A stretch of 62,673 bases of DNA from Streptomyces fructofermentans (GCF_014651055.1 NZ_BMWD01000021.1:46459-109131); one strand, 5' to 3'. Shown: positions 8,400 to 17,710, counted from the stretch's first letter. The notes: generated by a model from the letters alone, not told the origin. Program-made: numbers and translations.

Positions 8400-8712
8400 T
8401 CGCCCCGGCGGGGCCGGGGACGCGGGGCAAGGGCAGCGGCGGGTCCGGCCGGCTGTCGAGGAGGAGGCACCCCGGCGGAGGATTCCCCGCGACCGCGCGA
8501 GGCCGTCGGCGGCCCCCCGGCCGACCACCCGCGGCGGCGACGGGAAGCCGTGGTTCCCTCGCGAGGGGGAAGTTTCCCGCACAGCGCGTATGCGGGCGGT
8601 GGCAGAGGGTTAAAGTCCGGAATCGACGCGGGGTCGATCCCCGCGGGCGGCGACCCGATTCCTCCCGTGCCACCCCCGCACGGGCGGCCCCCTCGCGCTC
8701 CGGGAGTGAACC
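8400..8712. other. Intergenic region before ssgR with a short GC hairpin
   Basis: 313 bp. It opens with a 7-bp hairpin (CCCCGGC, loop GGG, at 8403-8419) directly after the upstream stop, which may act as a weak terminator. The rest must hold the ssgR promoter; I cannot point to -35/-10 elements with confidence. No RNA gene recognised. Confidence 0.4.
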
Positions 8713-9516
8713 TTGACCACGGTTGACACCGCACCCGTACGAACGCACGTGCCGTCGGCCGAGCTGCACCCCACGACACTCATCGGATCCGTGCAGCGCG
8801 CGATGCGCCTCCTGGAGTCCGTCGCCCGGCACGAGCACGGCGCGCCGGCCAAGCAGTTGGCCCGTGAGGCGGGCCTCGCCCTCCCCACGGCCTACCACCT
8901 GCTGCGCACCCTGGCGCACGAGGGCTACCTCCGCCGGGAGAAGGGCCTGTTCTTCCTCGGTGAGGCCGCCGAGCGGCTCAGCAGCAGCGGCGCCCAGGAG
9001 AAGCGGCGCAGCACGGTGGCAGAGGCGCTGGGCAGATGGCGCGATTCGATCGGTGTCCCGGTCTACTACGCCGTCTACCGGGACGGTGAGATCGACGTCC
9101 AGTGCGTCGCGGACACTCCGGCGAACCCGGCGGTCGAGGAGTGGGCGGACTTCCGCGAGACCGGTCACGCCCATGCGATCGGGCAGTGTCTGCTGTCGCA
9201 GCTCGGCGACGAGGACCGCCGGAACCACCTCGACCGCTACCCCGTGCGCTCCCTCACGCCGTACACGGTGCGTGACGACCGGACCCTCCTGCGGAGGCTC
9301 GAATCCACCGTTCGGATGCAGCCGGTGATCGAGCGCCAGGAGTACGCGCTGGGGTCCGTCTGCGCCGCCGTTCCGATCACCGCCGGCAGCACGGCAGCCA
9401 CTGTGGCCTTGTCGTTGCCGTCCCATCAGGTGGACCGATTGCTCCCTTCGGCCCGCCGTCTTCAGGCAGAGATCGGCAGGCTGTTGGGGTCACTCTCGCT
9501 CTCTATCAGCATCTGA
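8713..9516 (+). CDS. ssgR: IclR-family regulator, SsgR-like activator of ssgA
   Basis: 267 aa. The N-terminal winged helix (about residues 25-80) reads RAMRLLESVARHE ... AKQLAREAGLALPTAYHLLRTL, typical IclR; the C-terminal IclR effector domain follows. The position directly upstream of ssgA on the same strand identifies it as the SsgR type, which in S. coelicolor activates ssgA during sporulation (known). The start is a TTG at 8713 with CGGGAG just upstream; no in-frame ATG or GTG gives a better N-terminus. The TTG start is unusual and may lower expression. There is a 98-bp gap to ssgA, long enough for a separate ssgA promoter. Confidence 0.85.
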   Translation: MTTVDTAPVRTHVPSAELHPTTLIGSVQRAMRLLESVARHEHGAPAKQLAREAGLALPTAYHLLRTLAHEGYLRREKGLFFLGEAAERLSSSGAQEKRRSTVAEALGRWRDSIGVPVYYAVYRDGEIDVQCVADTPANPAVEEWADFRETGHAHAIGQCLLSQLGDEDRRNHLDRYPVRSLTPYTVRDDRTLLRRLESTVRMQPVIERQEYALGSVCAAVPITAGSTAATVALSLPSHQVDRLLPSARRLQAEIGRLLGSLSLSISI

Positions 9517-9614
9517 AAACTCACTCCTTGTGATCTGGCGTATACGTTCAGCAAGATGCCAGCAGTGTCAGGGGGTTGATTCCCGGCCAGTCCACGGCAA
9601 CGACGGGGTAGGCG

Positions 9615-10055
9615 ATGCACGAGTCGGTAGTACAGGCAGAGGTCATGATGAGCTTCCTCGTCTCGGAGGAGCTGTCCTTCCGCATTCCCGTGGAACTGCG
9701 CTACGAGACCTGTGATCCGTACGCCGTGCGTCTGACCTTCCACCTGCCCGGGGACGCTCCGGTGACCTGGGCCTTCGGGCGCGAGCTGCTGATCGACGGG
9801 GTCGGCAGGCCGTGCGGGGACGGAGACGTGCGCATCGCGCCCACGGACACCGAGGGCTTCGGCGACGTGACGATCCGCCTCCAGGTCGGCGTCGACCAGG
9901 CGCTGTTCCGCTGCGGCACGGCGCCGCTGCTGGCCTTCCTCGACCGTACGGACCGACTGGTGCCGCTCGGTCAGGAGCGCGCCCTCGCCGACTTCGACGC
10001 CCATCTCGACGAGGCGCTGGACCGCATCCTGGCGGAGGAGCAGAGCGCGGGCTGA
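9615..10055 (+). CDS. ssgA: SsgA, sporulation-specific cell division protein
   Basis: 146 aa, full length for SsgA-like proteins. It opens with QAEVMMSFLVSEELSF and contains the hallmark DPYAVRLTFHLPGDAPVTW and AFGRELLIDG segments. SsgA acts with SsgB in placing septa in aerial hyphae and affects branching (established in Streptomyces). The ATG at 9615 is preceded by GGGGTAGG. It follows ssgR on the same strand; the pair is the standard ssgRA locus. The adjacent YibE/F gene is convergent. Confidence 0.93.
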   Translation: MHESVVQAEVMMSFLVSEELSFRIPVELRYETCDPYAVRLTFHLPGDAPVTWAFGRELLIDGVGRPCGDGDVRIAPTDTEGFGDVTIRLQVGVDQALFRCGTAPLLAFLDRTDRLVPLGQERALADFDAHLDEALDRILAEEQSAG

Positions 10056-10129
10056 GCGTGTGGCCGGCGGGGGGTGGCGTAACGCTTCTCCTGTGTCGGC
10101 CCCGGTGACGGCTCCCGTCCCGCGGGAGG

Positions 10130-11584
10130 TCAGTGCTTGCGGCGGCGGCCACCGCCACCGCGCGACTGCGTCCGGGGCCCCGTCTGAGGCTGCGGCTGCC
10201 GTGCCGCCGGGCCGTCCGGGTTCGGACGGTCCGCCGAGACCACCAGGGCCGCGAGAGCGGTGGTGACGGGGACCGAGGCGACCAGTCCGATCGAGCCGAC
10301 GAGTGTCCGCACGATCTCGACGGCGACCAACTCGCTGTTGGCCACGGTTCCGACGCCGCTCTGCGCGATCGAGAAGAGCAGCAGCAGCGGCAGGGCGGCG
10401 CCCGCGTAGGCGAGGACGAGCGTGTTCACGACGGACGCGATGTGGTCGCGGCCGATGCGGATGCCGGCGCGGTACAGCCCCCGCCAGCCCATCGTCGGGT
10501 TGGCTGCGTGCAGCTCCCAGACCGCGGAGGTCTGGGTCACCGTCACGTCGTCGAGGACACCGAGCGAACCGATGATGATGCCCGCGAGCAGCAGGCCACT
10601 CATGTCGATGGACGGATAGAGCCCGTGGATCAGACCGGTGTTGTCGTCCACGTTGCCGGTCAGCGCCGCCCAGTCGATGAACCACGAGCCGAGCAGCCCG
10701 ATCAGCAGCAGGGAGAGCAGTGTGCCGACGACGGCCACGGAGGTGCGGGCCGACAGCCCGTGGCACATGTAGAGGGCGATCAGCATGATGGCGCTCGCCC
10801 CGACCACCGCCACGACCAGCGGGTTCGATCCCTGCAGGATCGCGGGCAGGATGAAGAAGGTCAGGATGAGGAAGCTGATGACCAGCGCGACCAGCGCCAT
10901 GACGCCGCGCATCCGGCCCACGACGACGACGGCGACGGCGAAGATGCCGGCGAGCAGCACCAGCGGAAGCTTGCGGTTCACATCGGTGACCGCGTACTGG
11001 AGTTCCTTGGGGGCGTCGGGCGCGTAGGCCACGACGACTTCCTGGCCCTGGCTCAACTGGCGTGACGAGTCGGGCTGGATGATCTCCGTGAAGGTACGGC
11101 CCTTGTCCTTGCCTGTGTCGACCCGGACCGTCGCCTTCTTGCAGGTGCCGGTCGCCTGTTGCTGTGCCGACGATCCCTCGGCGGTGGAGGTGTCGCCGGT
11201 CGGTGTTCCTCCGGAAGCGTTCACGGACTTGCAGTCGACCTCGTCGACCTTGGTCACGGTGGCCTGCTGAGTCTGCCGGTCGAAGCCGACACCGGTGCGC
11301 TCGTGGCCGGGAGCGCCTCCGGGCCAGAGCACCACGAGACCGACGACGACCGCCGCGGCGAACGGAATCAGTACGGCCGCGATGACCTTGCGCAGGTGTA
11401 CCGAGACGGGAGCGGCCGGTCCATGGCTGTGCGAGTGGCCGTGTCCGCCGCCGGGCCCGTCGCCTCCGGAACGGCCGTCGCCTCCGCCACCCGGCCCGTG
11501 GCCGCCTCCGTGCCCGTGGCCGTCGTCACCGGGTCCGTACGGCGGTTCGGACGGTGGACGTGGGGGCTGCTGCATCGTGGTCAC
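10130..11584 (-). CDS. YibE/F-like polytopic membrane protein with His-rich N-terminus
   Basis: About 484 aa. A cytoplasmic-looking tail rich in Gly, Pro and His (DGHGHGGGHGPG, GHGHSHSHGP) occupies residues 1-55. One helix and an extracytoplasmic domain of about 120 residues follow, then about seven helices with the family pattern (FLILTFFILPAILQG, GVLDDVTVTQTSA) characteristic of YibE/F. The family is thought to transport or sense a small solute, but function is unproven. The His-rich tail suggests divalent metal binding (inference). The C-terminus is Arg/Gly-rich. Start taken at GTG 11584; an ATG three codons later is equally possible. Divergent from thiC. Confidence 0.8.
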   Translation of the reverse strand: MTTMQQPPRPPSEPPYGPGDDGHGHGGGHGPGGGGDGRSGGDGPGGGHGHSHSHGPAAPVSVHLRKVIAAVLIPFAAAVVVGLVVLWPGGAPGHERTGVGFDRQTQQATVTKVDEVDCKSVNASGGTPTGDTSTAEGSSAQQQATGTCKKATVRVDTGKDKGRTFTEIIQPDSSRQLSQGQEVVVAYAPDAPKELQYAVTDVNRKLPLVLLAGIFAVAVVVVGRMRGVMALVALVISFLILTFFILPAILQGSNPLVVAVVGASAIMLIALYMCHGLSARTSVAVVGTLLSLLLIGLLGSWFIDWAALTGNVDDNTGLIHGLYPSIDMSGLLLAGIIIGSLGVLDDVTVTQTSAVWELHAANPTMGWRGLYRAGIRIGRDHIASVVNTLVLAYAGAALPLLLLFSIAQSGVGTVANSELVAVEIVRTLVGSIGLVASVPVTTALAALVVSADRPNPDGPAARQPQPQTGPRTQSRGGGGRRRKH

Positions 11585-11659
11585 CGACCGATCATCGCAA
11601 GAACGGCAGGGGCCCACTGTTCACCGCGCCCATTGTGACGCTAGCGTGGAGCCACCTTT

Positions 11660-11798
11660 GCACACGCGGGAGCTCGGAGCACCGGGCTGAGAGGGCGCTG
11701 ACCTCCGTATCCGCGATGTTTCACGTGGAACATCGCCGGACGGGAAATCGCTGCGTCGACCGCTGAACCTGTTACCGGGTAATGCCGGCGTAGGGAGT
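11660..11798 (+). promoter_or_regulatory. TPP riboswitch (THI element) controlling thiC
   Basis: The conserved blocks are present in order: CTGAGA near 11688, then CTGAACCTG (11763-11771), GGGTAATGCCGGCGTAGGGAG ending about 11797. The thiC Shine-Dalgarno (GGGAG, 11793-11797) is itself the 3' end of the element, so TPP binding should hide it and repress translation. The stretch between the two blocks is longer than usual and holds a parS-like hairpin (see separate entry). Boundaries are approximate. Confidence 0.9.
11718..11731. promoter_or_regulatory. parS-like site within the TPP riboswitch
   Basis: GTTTCACGTGGAAC, one mismatch from parS. Flanking bases extend the symmetry to a 22-nt hairpin (11714-11735) in which the mismatch becomes a G-U pair in RNA. 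It sits in the variable P3 region of the riboswitch. Confidence 0.5.
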
Positions 11799-11805
11799 AG
11801 GTCTC

Positions 11806-13662
11806 ATGACCAACAAGGACGTACGCACGCCTGCCTCCAGTCAGACGAACGGAGCGCTCGCACCCGCCGACTCGGTGGAGGCGGTCACCCCGCCGGAGGC
11901 CCGCGAGGGCTCCGGTGCGGCACGGAACGGCGACGCGGGAAGGTCCATCGGCTGGCACAAGGGGTATGTCGAGGGTTCGCGCCCCGACCTGCGGGTGCCG
12001 GTCCGTCAGGTGCACCTCACCAACGGGCAGTCCGTCACGCTGTACGACACCTCCGGCCCGTACACCGATCCGTCCGTGGACACCGATGTGCGCAGGGGTC
12101 TCGCACCCCTTCGCGACAACTGGATCATCGCTCGCGGCGACACCGAGGAGTACGCGGGCCGTCCCGTCCGCCCCGAGGACGACGGGATCAAGCACACCTC
12201 CCCGCGCGGCGGGCTGCGCAACCTCGACGCGGTCTTCCCCGGGCGCCCGCGCCTGCCGCGCCGCAGCCGTGACGGGCGGGCCGTGACGCAACTCGCGTAC
12301 GCCAGGCGGGGCGAGGTCACGCCCGAGATGGAGTACGTGGCCGTCCGTGAGAACGTGCCGACCGAGGTCGTGCGCGAGGAGATCGCGGCGGGCCGGGCCG
12401 TGCTGCCGGCCAACGTGAACCACCCGGAGATCGAGCCGATGATCATCGGCAAGCGGTTCCTGGTGAAGGTCAACGCCAACATCGGCAATTCCGCGGTCAC
12501 CTCCTCCATCGAGGAGGAGGTCGACAAGATGACCTGGGCGACCCGTTGGGGCGCCGACACGGTCATGGACCTGTCCACCGGCCGCAACATCCACACCACA
12601 CGTGAATGGGTACTGCGGAACTCTCCCGTCCCCATCGGCACCGTCCCGCTGTACCAGGCACTGGAGAAGGTCGACGGACGGGCCGAGGAGCTGACCTGGG
12701 AGGTCTACAAGGACACGGTCGTCGAGCAGGCCGAACAGGGCGTCGACTACATGACCGTCCACGCGGGAGTGCGGCTGTCCTATGTCCCGCTGACCGCGAA
12801 CCGCAAGACCGGCATCGTCTCGCGCGGCGGCTCGATCATGGCGGCGTGGTGTCTGGCACACCACAAGGAGTCGTTCCTCTACGAGCACTTCGAGGAGCTG
12901 TGCGAGATCCTCGCCGCCTACGACGTCACCTACTCGCTCGGCGACGGTTTGCGGCCGGGGTCGATCGCGGACGCCAACGACCGTGCGCAGTTCGCCGAGT
13001 TGGAGACGCTCGGGGAACTCAACAGGGTCGCCAAGCGTTTCAACGTACAGACCATGATCGAGGGCCCGGGGCATGTCCCGATGCACAAGATCAAGGAGAA
13101 CATCGACCTTCAGCAGGAGATCTGCGATGAAGCTCCTTTCTATACGCTCGGCCCGCTGACGACGGACGTCGCTCCGGCCTACGACCACATCACCTCCGGC
13201 ATCGGTGCCGCGATGATCGCCTGGTGGGGCACGGCGATGCTCTGCTACGTCACGCCCAAGGAGCATCTGGGCCTCCCCAACCGCGACGACGTCAAGACGG
13301 GCGTCATCACCTACAAGATCGCGGCCCACGCGGCGGACCTCGCCAAGGGGCACCCCGGCGCCCAGGAGTGGGACGACGCGCTGTCCGACGCGCGCTTCGA
13401 GTTCCGTTGGGAGGACCAGTTCAACCTGGCCCTCGACCCGGACACGGCACGGGAGTTCCACGACGAGACCCTCCCGGCCGAACCGGCCAAGACGGCCCAC
13501 TTCTGCTCCATGTGCGGGCCGAAGTTCTGCTCGATGAAGATCTCCCACGACATCCGCCGCGAGCACGGGGGATCCCAGTCGGAGATCGAGGAGGGCATGG
13601 CCCAGAAGTCGAAGGAGTTCGCGGCGAGCGGGAACCGGGTGTACCTGCCGCTCGCGGACTGA
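11806..13662 (+). CDS. thiC: Phosphomethylpyrimidine synthase ThiC
   Basis: 618 aa, normal for bacterial ThiC. It is a radical-SAM enzyme that rearranges aminoimidazole ribotide to hydroxymethylpyrimidine phosphate in thiamine synthesis. The C-terminal iron-sulfur ligand motif CSMCGPKFCSM (C-x2-C-x4-C) is present, as are the core segments ANVNHPE, NIGNSAV, SRGGSIMAAWCLAHH and IEGPGHVPMH. The N-terminal 40 residues are variable. The ATG at 11806 lies 8 bp after GGGAG, which belongs to the TPP riboswitch. It is monocistronic, ended by a strong hairpin. The start is well supported by the riboswitch spacing. Confidence 0.97.
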   Translation: MTNKDVRTPASSQTNGALAPADSVEAVTPPEAREGSGAARNGDAGRSIGWHKGYVEGSRPDLRVPVRQVHLTNGQSVTLYDTSGPYTDPSVDTDVRRGLAPLRDNWIIARGDTEEYAGRPVRPEDDGIKHTSPRGGLRNLDAVFPGRPRLPRRSRDGRAVTQLAYARRGEVTPEMEYVAVRENVPTEVVREEIAAGRAVLPANVNHPEIEPMIIGKRFLVKVNANIGNSAVTSSIEEEVDKMTWATRWGADTVMDLSTGRNIHTTREWVLRNSPVPIGTVPLYQALEKVDGRAEELTWEVYKDTVVEQAEQGVDYMTVHAGVRLSYVPLTANRKTGIVSRGGSIMAAWCLAHHKESFLYEHFEELCEILAAYDVTYSLGDGLRPGSIADANDRAQFAELETLGELNRVAKRFNVQTMIEGPGHVPMHKIKENIDLQQEICDEAPFYTLGPLTTDVAPAYDHITSGIGAAMIAWWGTAMLCYVTPKEHLGLPNRDDVKTGVITYKIAAHAADLAKGHPGAQEWDDALSDARFEFRWEDQFNLALDPDTAREFHDETLPAEPAKTAHFCSMCGPKFCSMKISHDIRREHGGSQSEIEEGMAQKSKEFAASGNRVYLPLAD

Positions 13663-13672
13663 CAGCCGGTGG

Positions 13673-13701
13673 GCGACGCCCCGGGTGCTCCGGGGCGTCG
13701 C
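13673..13701 (+). terminator. thiC terminator hairpin
   Basis: Perfect 12-bp stem GCGACGCCCCGG with loop GTGCT, 10 bp after the thiC stop. No U-run. Confidence 0.75.
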
Positions 13702-13758
13702 GGATCCGGTGCCGCCACGGGGCAGCCCCGCGGCCGCTCCTGCGGGCAGACTGGACCC

Positions 13759-15273
13759 ATGACAGCGAGAGCACTGAGCAAGGGTGCCAATCTTCCCGTC
13801 GACTCCCGCGCCGTCAGCGTCGAGCTGACCTGGTCCGCGGGTCCCGGCGTGCCGGACGTCGATGCCTCGGCTCTGCTGCTGACGGAGGCGGGACGGGTGC
13901 GGGACGACGGTGACTTCGTCTTCTACAACCAGCCGCACCACGCGTCGAGCGCGGTGAACCACCGGGGCAAGGAGGGTGCCGGGGGCGTTCTCACCGACAC
14001 GGTCGAGGTGGACCTCCAGGCGCTGGAGCCGGCCGTCGAGCGGGTCGTGCTGTGCGCGTCGGCCGACGGCGGGGTCTTCGGCCAGGTGCCGGGGCTGACG
14101 CTGCGGCTGCTGGACGCCGGGACACGGGCCGAGCTCGCACGGTTCGTGATGGAGGCCGGTCCGGAGACCGCGTTCATCGGCGGCGAGCTGTACCGGCGTT
14201 CGGGGCAGTGGAAGTTCCGCGCGGTCGGCCAGGGGTACGCCTCGGGGCTGGCCGGGCTGGCGACCGACTTCGGCATCACCGTCGACGAGGAGACTCCCGA
14301 CGGCGCCGCCGCGGCCGGGCAGGGCTCCGCGGGCCCTGCCTCGGCCCCCGCCACGGGTCCCGCCCCGGCACGGCCCCTCGCCGCACCCCCTGTGGCGGCA
14401 CCTACCTCGCCGACACCTCCGGCTCCGGCCCCGCAGGGACCCGTACCGCCCGTCCCCGCTCCACCGTTCCCCGCTCCGCCGGTTCCGGCCGCCGCGCCCT
14501 CCCGCCCGCGCCTCGACAAGGACGAGGAGAGGCTGCCCGTCGACATGCGCAAACGGCTTTCCCTGCGCAAGGAGCAGGTGGCCGTCAGCCTGCGCAAGCA
14601 CGGCGCCACCGGGCTCACCGCGCGCGTGATCCTCGTACTGGACGCCTCGGGCTCCATGTCGTTCCTCTACTCCAAGGGCGTCGTGGCCGATGTGGTCGAG
14701 CGGATGGCCGCGGTGGCCGCGCAGCTCGACGACGACGGTGAGATGCAGGCGTGGACGTTCGCCTCGAACCCGGCACGACTGCCCGATCTGCGCATCGGCG
14801 GGCTTCCCGAGTGGCTGCGGCTGCACGTCAGGGTGGGTCAGATGACCCTGTTCCGCCGCAAGAAGCCCGTCAGGGGCCTGGAGCCCGGCCAGGTGGACAT
14901 GCGGGCGGTCGGCATCCAGAACGAGGAGCAGAAGGCGATCGACGAAGTCCGTACATACGTACGGAACAACCCGGCTGCCGCACCGACACTGGTGCTGTTC
15001 TTCTCCGACGGGGGCGTCTACCGGAACGCGGCGATCGAGAAGGAACTCCGCGAAGCCGTCGAGGAACCCATCTTCTGGCAGTTCGTGGGGCTGGGGCGGG
15101 CCGACTACGGGGTGCTGCAGCGCTTCGACACCCTGCCCGGCCGACGCGTGGACAACGTGGGCTTCTTCGCCGTCGACGACATCAGTACCGTTCCGGACCA
15201 GGAGCTGTACGACCGGCTCCTGTCGGAGTTCCCGAGCTGGATCACCGCAGCGCGCCAGGCGGGCATCCTCTAG
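13759..15273 (+). CDS. TerD-VWA fusion protein (TerF-like)
   Basis: 504 aa. Residues 1-180 are a TerD domain with the calcium-site signature DDGDFVFYNQ and KGANLP start. Residues 185-260 form a Pro/Ala-rich linker. The C-terminal half is a von Willebrand A domain with an intact MIDAS motif DASGSMS (about 294) and VLFFSDGG. TerD proteins bind calcium and belong to the tellurite/chemical-stress systems; the TerD plus VWA arrangement resembles TerF (known family architecture). The actual role here is unknown. The ATG at 13759 opens directly at the TerD domain. It follows thiC after a terminator and precedes a membrane-anchored Nudix-like gene on the same strand by 119 bp. Confidence 0.85.
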   Translation: MTARALSKGANLPVDSRAVSVELTWSAGPGVPDVDASALLLTEAGRVRDDGDFVFYNQPHHASSAVNHRGKEGAGGVLTDTVEVDLQALEPAVERVVLCASADGGVFGQVPGLTLRLLDAGTRAELARFVMEAGPETAFIGGELYRRSGQWKFRAVGQGYASGLAGLATDFGITVDEETPDGAAAAGQGSAGPASAPATGPAPARPLAAPPVAAPTSPTPPAPAPQGPVPPVPAPPFPAPPVPAAAPSRPRLDKDEERLPVDMRKRLSLRKEQVAVSLRKHGATGLTARVILVLDASGSMSFLYSKGVVADVVERMAAVAAQLDDDGEMQAWTFASNPARLPDLRIGGLPEWLRLHVRVGQMTLFRRKKPVRGLEPGQVDMRAVGIQNEEQKAIDEVRTYVRNNPAAAPTLVLFFSDGGVYRNAAIEKELREAVEEPIFWQFVGLGRADYGVLQRFDTLPGRRVDNVGFFAVDDISTVPDQELYDRLLSEFPSWITAARQAGIL

Positions 15274-15392
15274 GCGGCCACCCGGTCGGGCTCCCGGCAG
15301 CCGTCGAGGGGGACCGGTCCGCCCCGCGGCCGTGCTGTAACGGAAGCGCCAAGATCACCCGTGCCGCGGTCGGCGTCCCTACGCTGCCGGGC

Positions 15393-16496
15393 ATGGGCGG
15401 GATCGATGTTGCCAACGGAGTGGTGGGCGCCGTCATCGGCATGCTGTTCGCCGTGCTGTTCCAGCAGCCGCTGCAGAACGGCTGGTACCGGTTGCGCACC
15501 CGGTCGGCGCGCGCGGTGCGCGGACTGCGGCGGCGCGAGGAGTCGAGCCCCGTGTGGAGCACCTTCTCGCTCGGCCCCCTCCACACCTCGGCCCTGATCG
15601 TCGAAGGCGACGGGGAGACCGCCATCGCCGGGGACTCCGTCTACATCCAGGTGCTCGACGAGCCGGTCGAACTTCCGCCGGACATGGCCGGGTGGCGTGC
15701 CGAGATAGCGGAGCAGAGCGAGCACCTGCGGGCCGAGGGCCGGGCGCCGCTGTGGAACGGTCCCCGCTACGCGGTCGAGTCGCTGGACGTCTCCCGGACC
15801 GCGCTCGACGAGCAGCCGGAGGTGCGTCTGCGCCTGCGGCCCACCGACTACTACACCTTTCTGGCCGCCCAGCAGCTCGACCGCCGCCTCCCCGACGGTT
15901 CGAGCCCACGGTCCCGGTACCTCGACCCGGACGACCCGCTGAAGGCTCCGGCCTTCCTGCAGTGCAGCTTCGCCGTGAACGTCGCCGTGGTGACCGCCGA
16001 CGACATGCTGGTCGTCAGCCGGCGCAGCAACCAGGTCAGGATGGCGCCGGGTGTCTGGAACTCCTCGGTCAACGAGGGCATGTCACGGCACATCGACTCC
16101 TCCGGCAGAAGCGCTCCCGACCTGCACGCCGTCGCCCGGCGCGGCATGCGGGAGGAGCTGTCCCTGGAGCCCCACGAGTACGCGCTCGAACTGCTCGCCT
16201 TCGTGCTGGACGTCGACAAGCGCCACTGGAGCGCGCACTACTACGCCAGGCTGAAGGACCTGACCCGTGAGGACCTGCGGACCCGGATGAGCAGAGGGGT
16301 CGCGGACCGGTGGGAGCACCAGACCATCGACTACGTGCCCTTCCGCCCCGCGGCCGTGGTCAAGTACCTGCTGCGGCCCGACCGGCGCCACCGGTGGGCG
16401 CCCCTCGCTCCCGCCCTCTTCCACCTCGCCCTGGTGCACGTCTTCAGCCGGACACCGGTCGAGAGGGCGGTCGCGCAACTGGTGCGTCGCCTCTAG
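15393..16496 (+). CDS. Membrane-anchored protein with degenerate Nudix-like domain
   Basis: 367 aa. One N-terminal helix (GVVGAVIGMLFAVLF) is followed by a basic stretch, then a soluble domain. In the C-terminal half, NEGMSRHID ... RRGMREELSL resembles a Nudix box but the first catalytic Glu is replaced by Gly, so hydrolase activity is doubtful. Upstream of it lie FAVNVAVVTADDMLVVSRRS, like the first Nudix strands. The long reading frame that begins at 14751 is not used because it overlaps the TerD-VWA gene. The ATG at 15393 has no strong ribosome-binding site. It may work with the TerD-VWA protein next to it (inference). Convergent with the next gene. Confidence 0.65.
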   Translation: MGGIDVANGVVGAVIGMLFAVLFQQPLQNGWYRLRTRSARAVRGLRRREESSPVWSTFSLGPLHTSALIVEGDGETAIAGDSVYIQVLDEPVELPPDMAGWRAEIAEQSEHLRAEGRAPLWNGPRYAVESLDVSRTALDEQPEVRLRLRPTDYYTFLAAQQLDRRLPDGSSPRSRYLDPDDPLKAPAFLQCSFAVNVAVVTADDMLVVSRRSNQVRMAPGVWNSSVNEGMSRHIDSSGRSAPDLHAVARRGMREELSLEPHEYALELLAFVLDVDKRHWSAHYYARLKDLTREDLRTRMSRGVADRWEHQTIDYVPFRPAAVVKYLLRPDRRHRWAPLAPALFHLALVHVFSRTPVERAVAQLVRRL

Positions 16497-16654
16497 GAGA
16501 AGCGCGCGGCGCTCCCGGCGGAGGGCAGCACGCAGCGCGGTGACCGCCCACCGCCCGGGCAGCCCTCGTACGCCTCTCGCGCACTCCACCTGTCCGGCAC
16601 CCGCCCCGCGCCCGCCCGGCTGCCGGCCCCCGCGGGGCCCGGCACCGGACGGTT

Positions 16655-17521
16655 TCACTCCGGCTTGTGCTCCGGTCCTCCGAAGTCCGGGCTGCTGAAG
16701 TCCGGACTGGAGTAACTGGGGCGGGGGCCCGCCGCCGGTCCGCCGTCGGGGCTGCTGAAGCCCGGACGGTTGTAGCCGAGGTGCGGCATGCGGCCGGCCG
16801 GCGGTGACGGCTTCGACCTGTCGGGGACGGTCGGAGCCGGGTTGGCGAGCGCGTCCCTGAGGAACGGCAGGATGCCGCGCTCCAGGAGGGCGTCGCGCCA
16901 GGCATCCCTGGCGCGGGCGAGTTCCTCGTTGGGTTCGCCCTGCGCGCCGACCCGCAGTGAGCCGGCGCCGTCGCGCAGCGCGGTGAGGACGAGGCCGACC
17001 CCGGCCACCAGGATCGTGGCGGCCGTGATCGCGCCGAAGACCCACCCGGTGTTGAGGAGGGTCTGCGCGATGCCCGGCTCGGGGTCGAGCATCTTCAGGA
17101 CGTAGCCGACGAGCAGGAAGATCGCCGCGGCGGTGCCGGCGAGTACGGGCGCCAGCACCGCGACGACGGCGGCGGCACCCGCCCCGGCGGTCTCGGCGAC
17201 CTCTCCCATTGCGGTGGCGAGCCCCATGGCGCCCGTGCCCTGGTCCGTGGAGCCGGTGGACCCTTCGCGGACGGGAGGGGTGGACGGCGCCGGCCGGCGC
17301 AGTTCCTCGCGGACCTTCACATAGTGCTGGTACTCGGTCGCCGCGGCCGCCGTGATGAGTGCGGTGGCGTTGAGCGCCATCGTGCGCAGCTGCTCGGGGT
17401 TGAGCCGCTGACCCACAGCGGCGAGTTCCGGACGGTGTGGTGCGGAGCGCAGCGCCTCATCGAGGATCCGCTCGTACTCTTGGCGGTCCTCACTCGGCAG
17501 GTGCTGCGGAACGCTGTTCAT
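16655..17521 (-). CDS. Membrane protein with SSPDF-type C-terminal repeats
   Basis: 288 aa. The N-terminal 90 residues are helical and charged, the middle holds hydrophobic segments (AAAVVAVLAPVLAGTAAAIFLLVGYVL, listed as one long run, and WVFGAITAATILVAGVGLVL). The C-terminal 60 residues are Pro/Ser/Gly-rich with the repeated element SSPDF/SSPDG (about four copies). I do not recognise the family. The ATG at 17521 is taken because GGGGGA lies about 5 bp upstream; an ATG two codons earlier has no space for a ribosome-binding site. It is convergent with the Nudix-like gene and downstream of the metallophosphoesterase on the same strand after about 190 bp. Confidence 0.65.
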   Translation of the reverse strand: MNSVPQHLPSEDRQEYERILDEALRSAPHRPELAAVGQRLNPEQLRTMALNATALITAAAATEYQHYVKVREELRRPAPSTPPVREGSTGSTDQGTGAMGLATAMGEVAETAGAGAAAVVAVLAPVLAGTAAAIFLLVGYVLKMLDPEPGIAQTLLNTGWVFGAITAATILVAGVGLVLTALRDGAGSLRVGAQGEPNEELARARDAWRDALLERGILPFLRDALANPAPTVPDRSKPSPPAGRMPHLGYNRPGFSSPDGGPAAGPRPSYSSPDFSSPDFGGPEHKPE

Positions 17522-17710
17522 GTGCATCCCCCGATGCTCCGTAGGGCTTGGGGCTCGGCATGCTGACGAGCCGTCGGGCAGAAACGGAGGGGAGCCTGCT
17601 ACGGATAAGCCGATGGTAGAGCGGCGAAGGCACACGGTGACAGGGGGTTTCCAGAAATTGCCCCCACCCCGCGGCGGTCCTGCGCCGGAGAGTGCCGCTC
17701 CGGTGAACGC

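Noticed and set aside
11641..14826. Very long open frame (over 1000 codons) on the minus strand opposite thiC and the TerD-VWA gene
   Set aside because: It is the antisense shadow of GC3-rich genes. It lacks family motifs and crosses the riboswitch and terminator.
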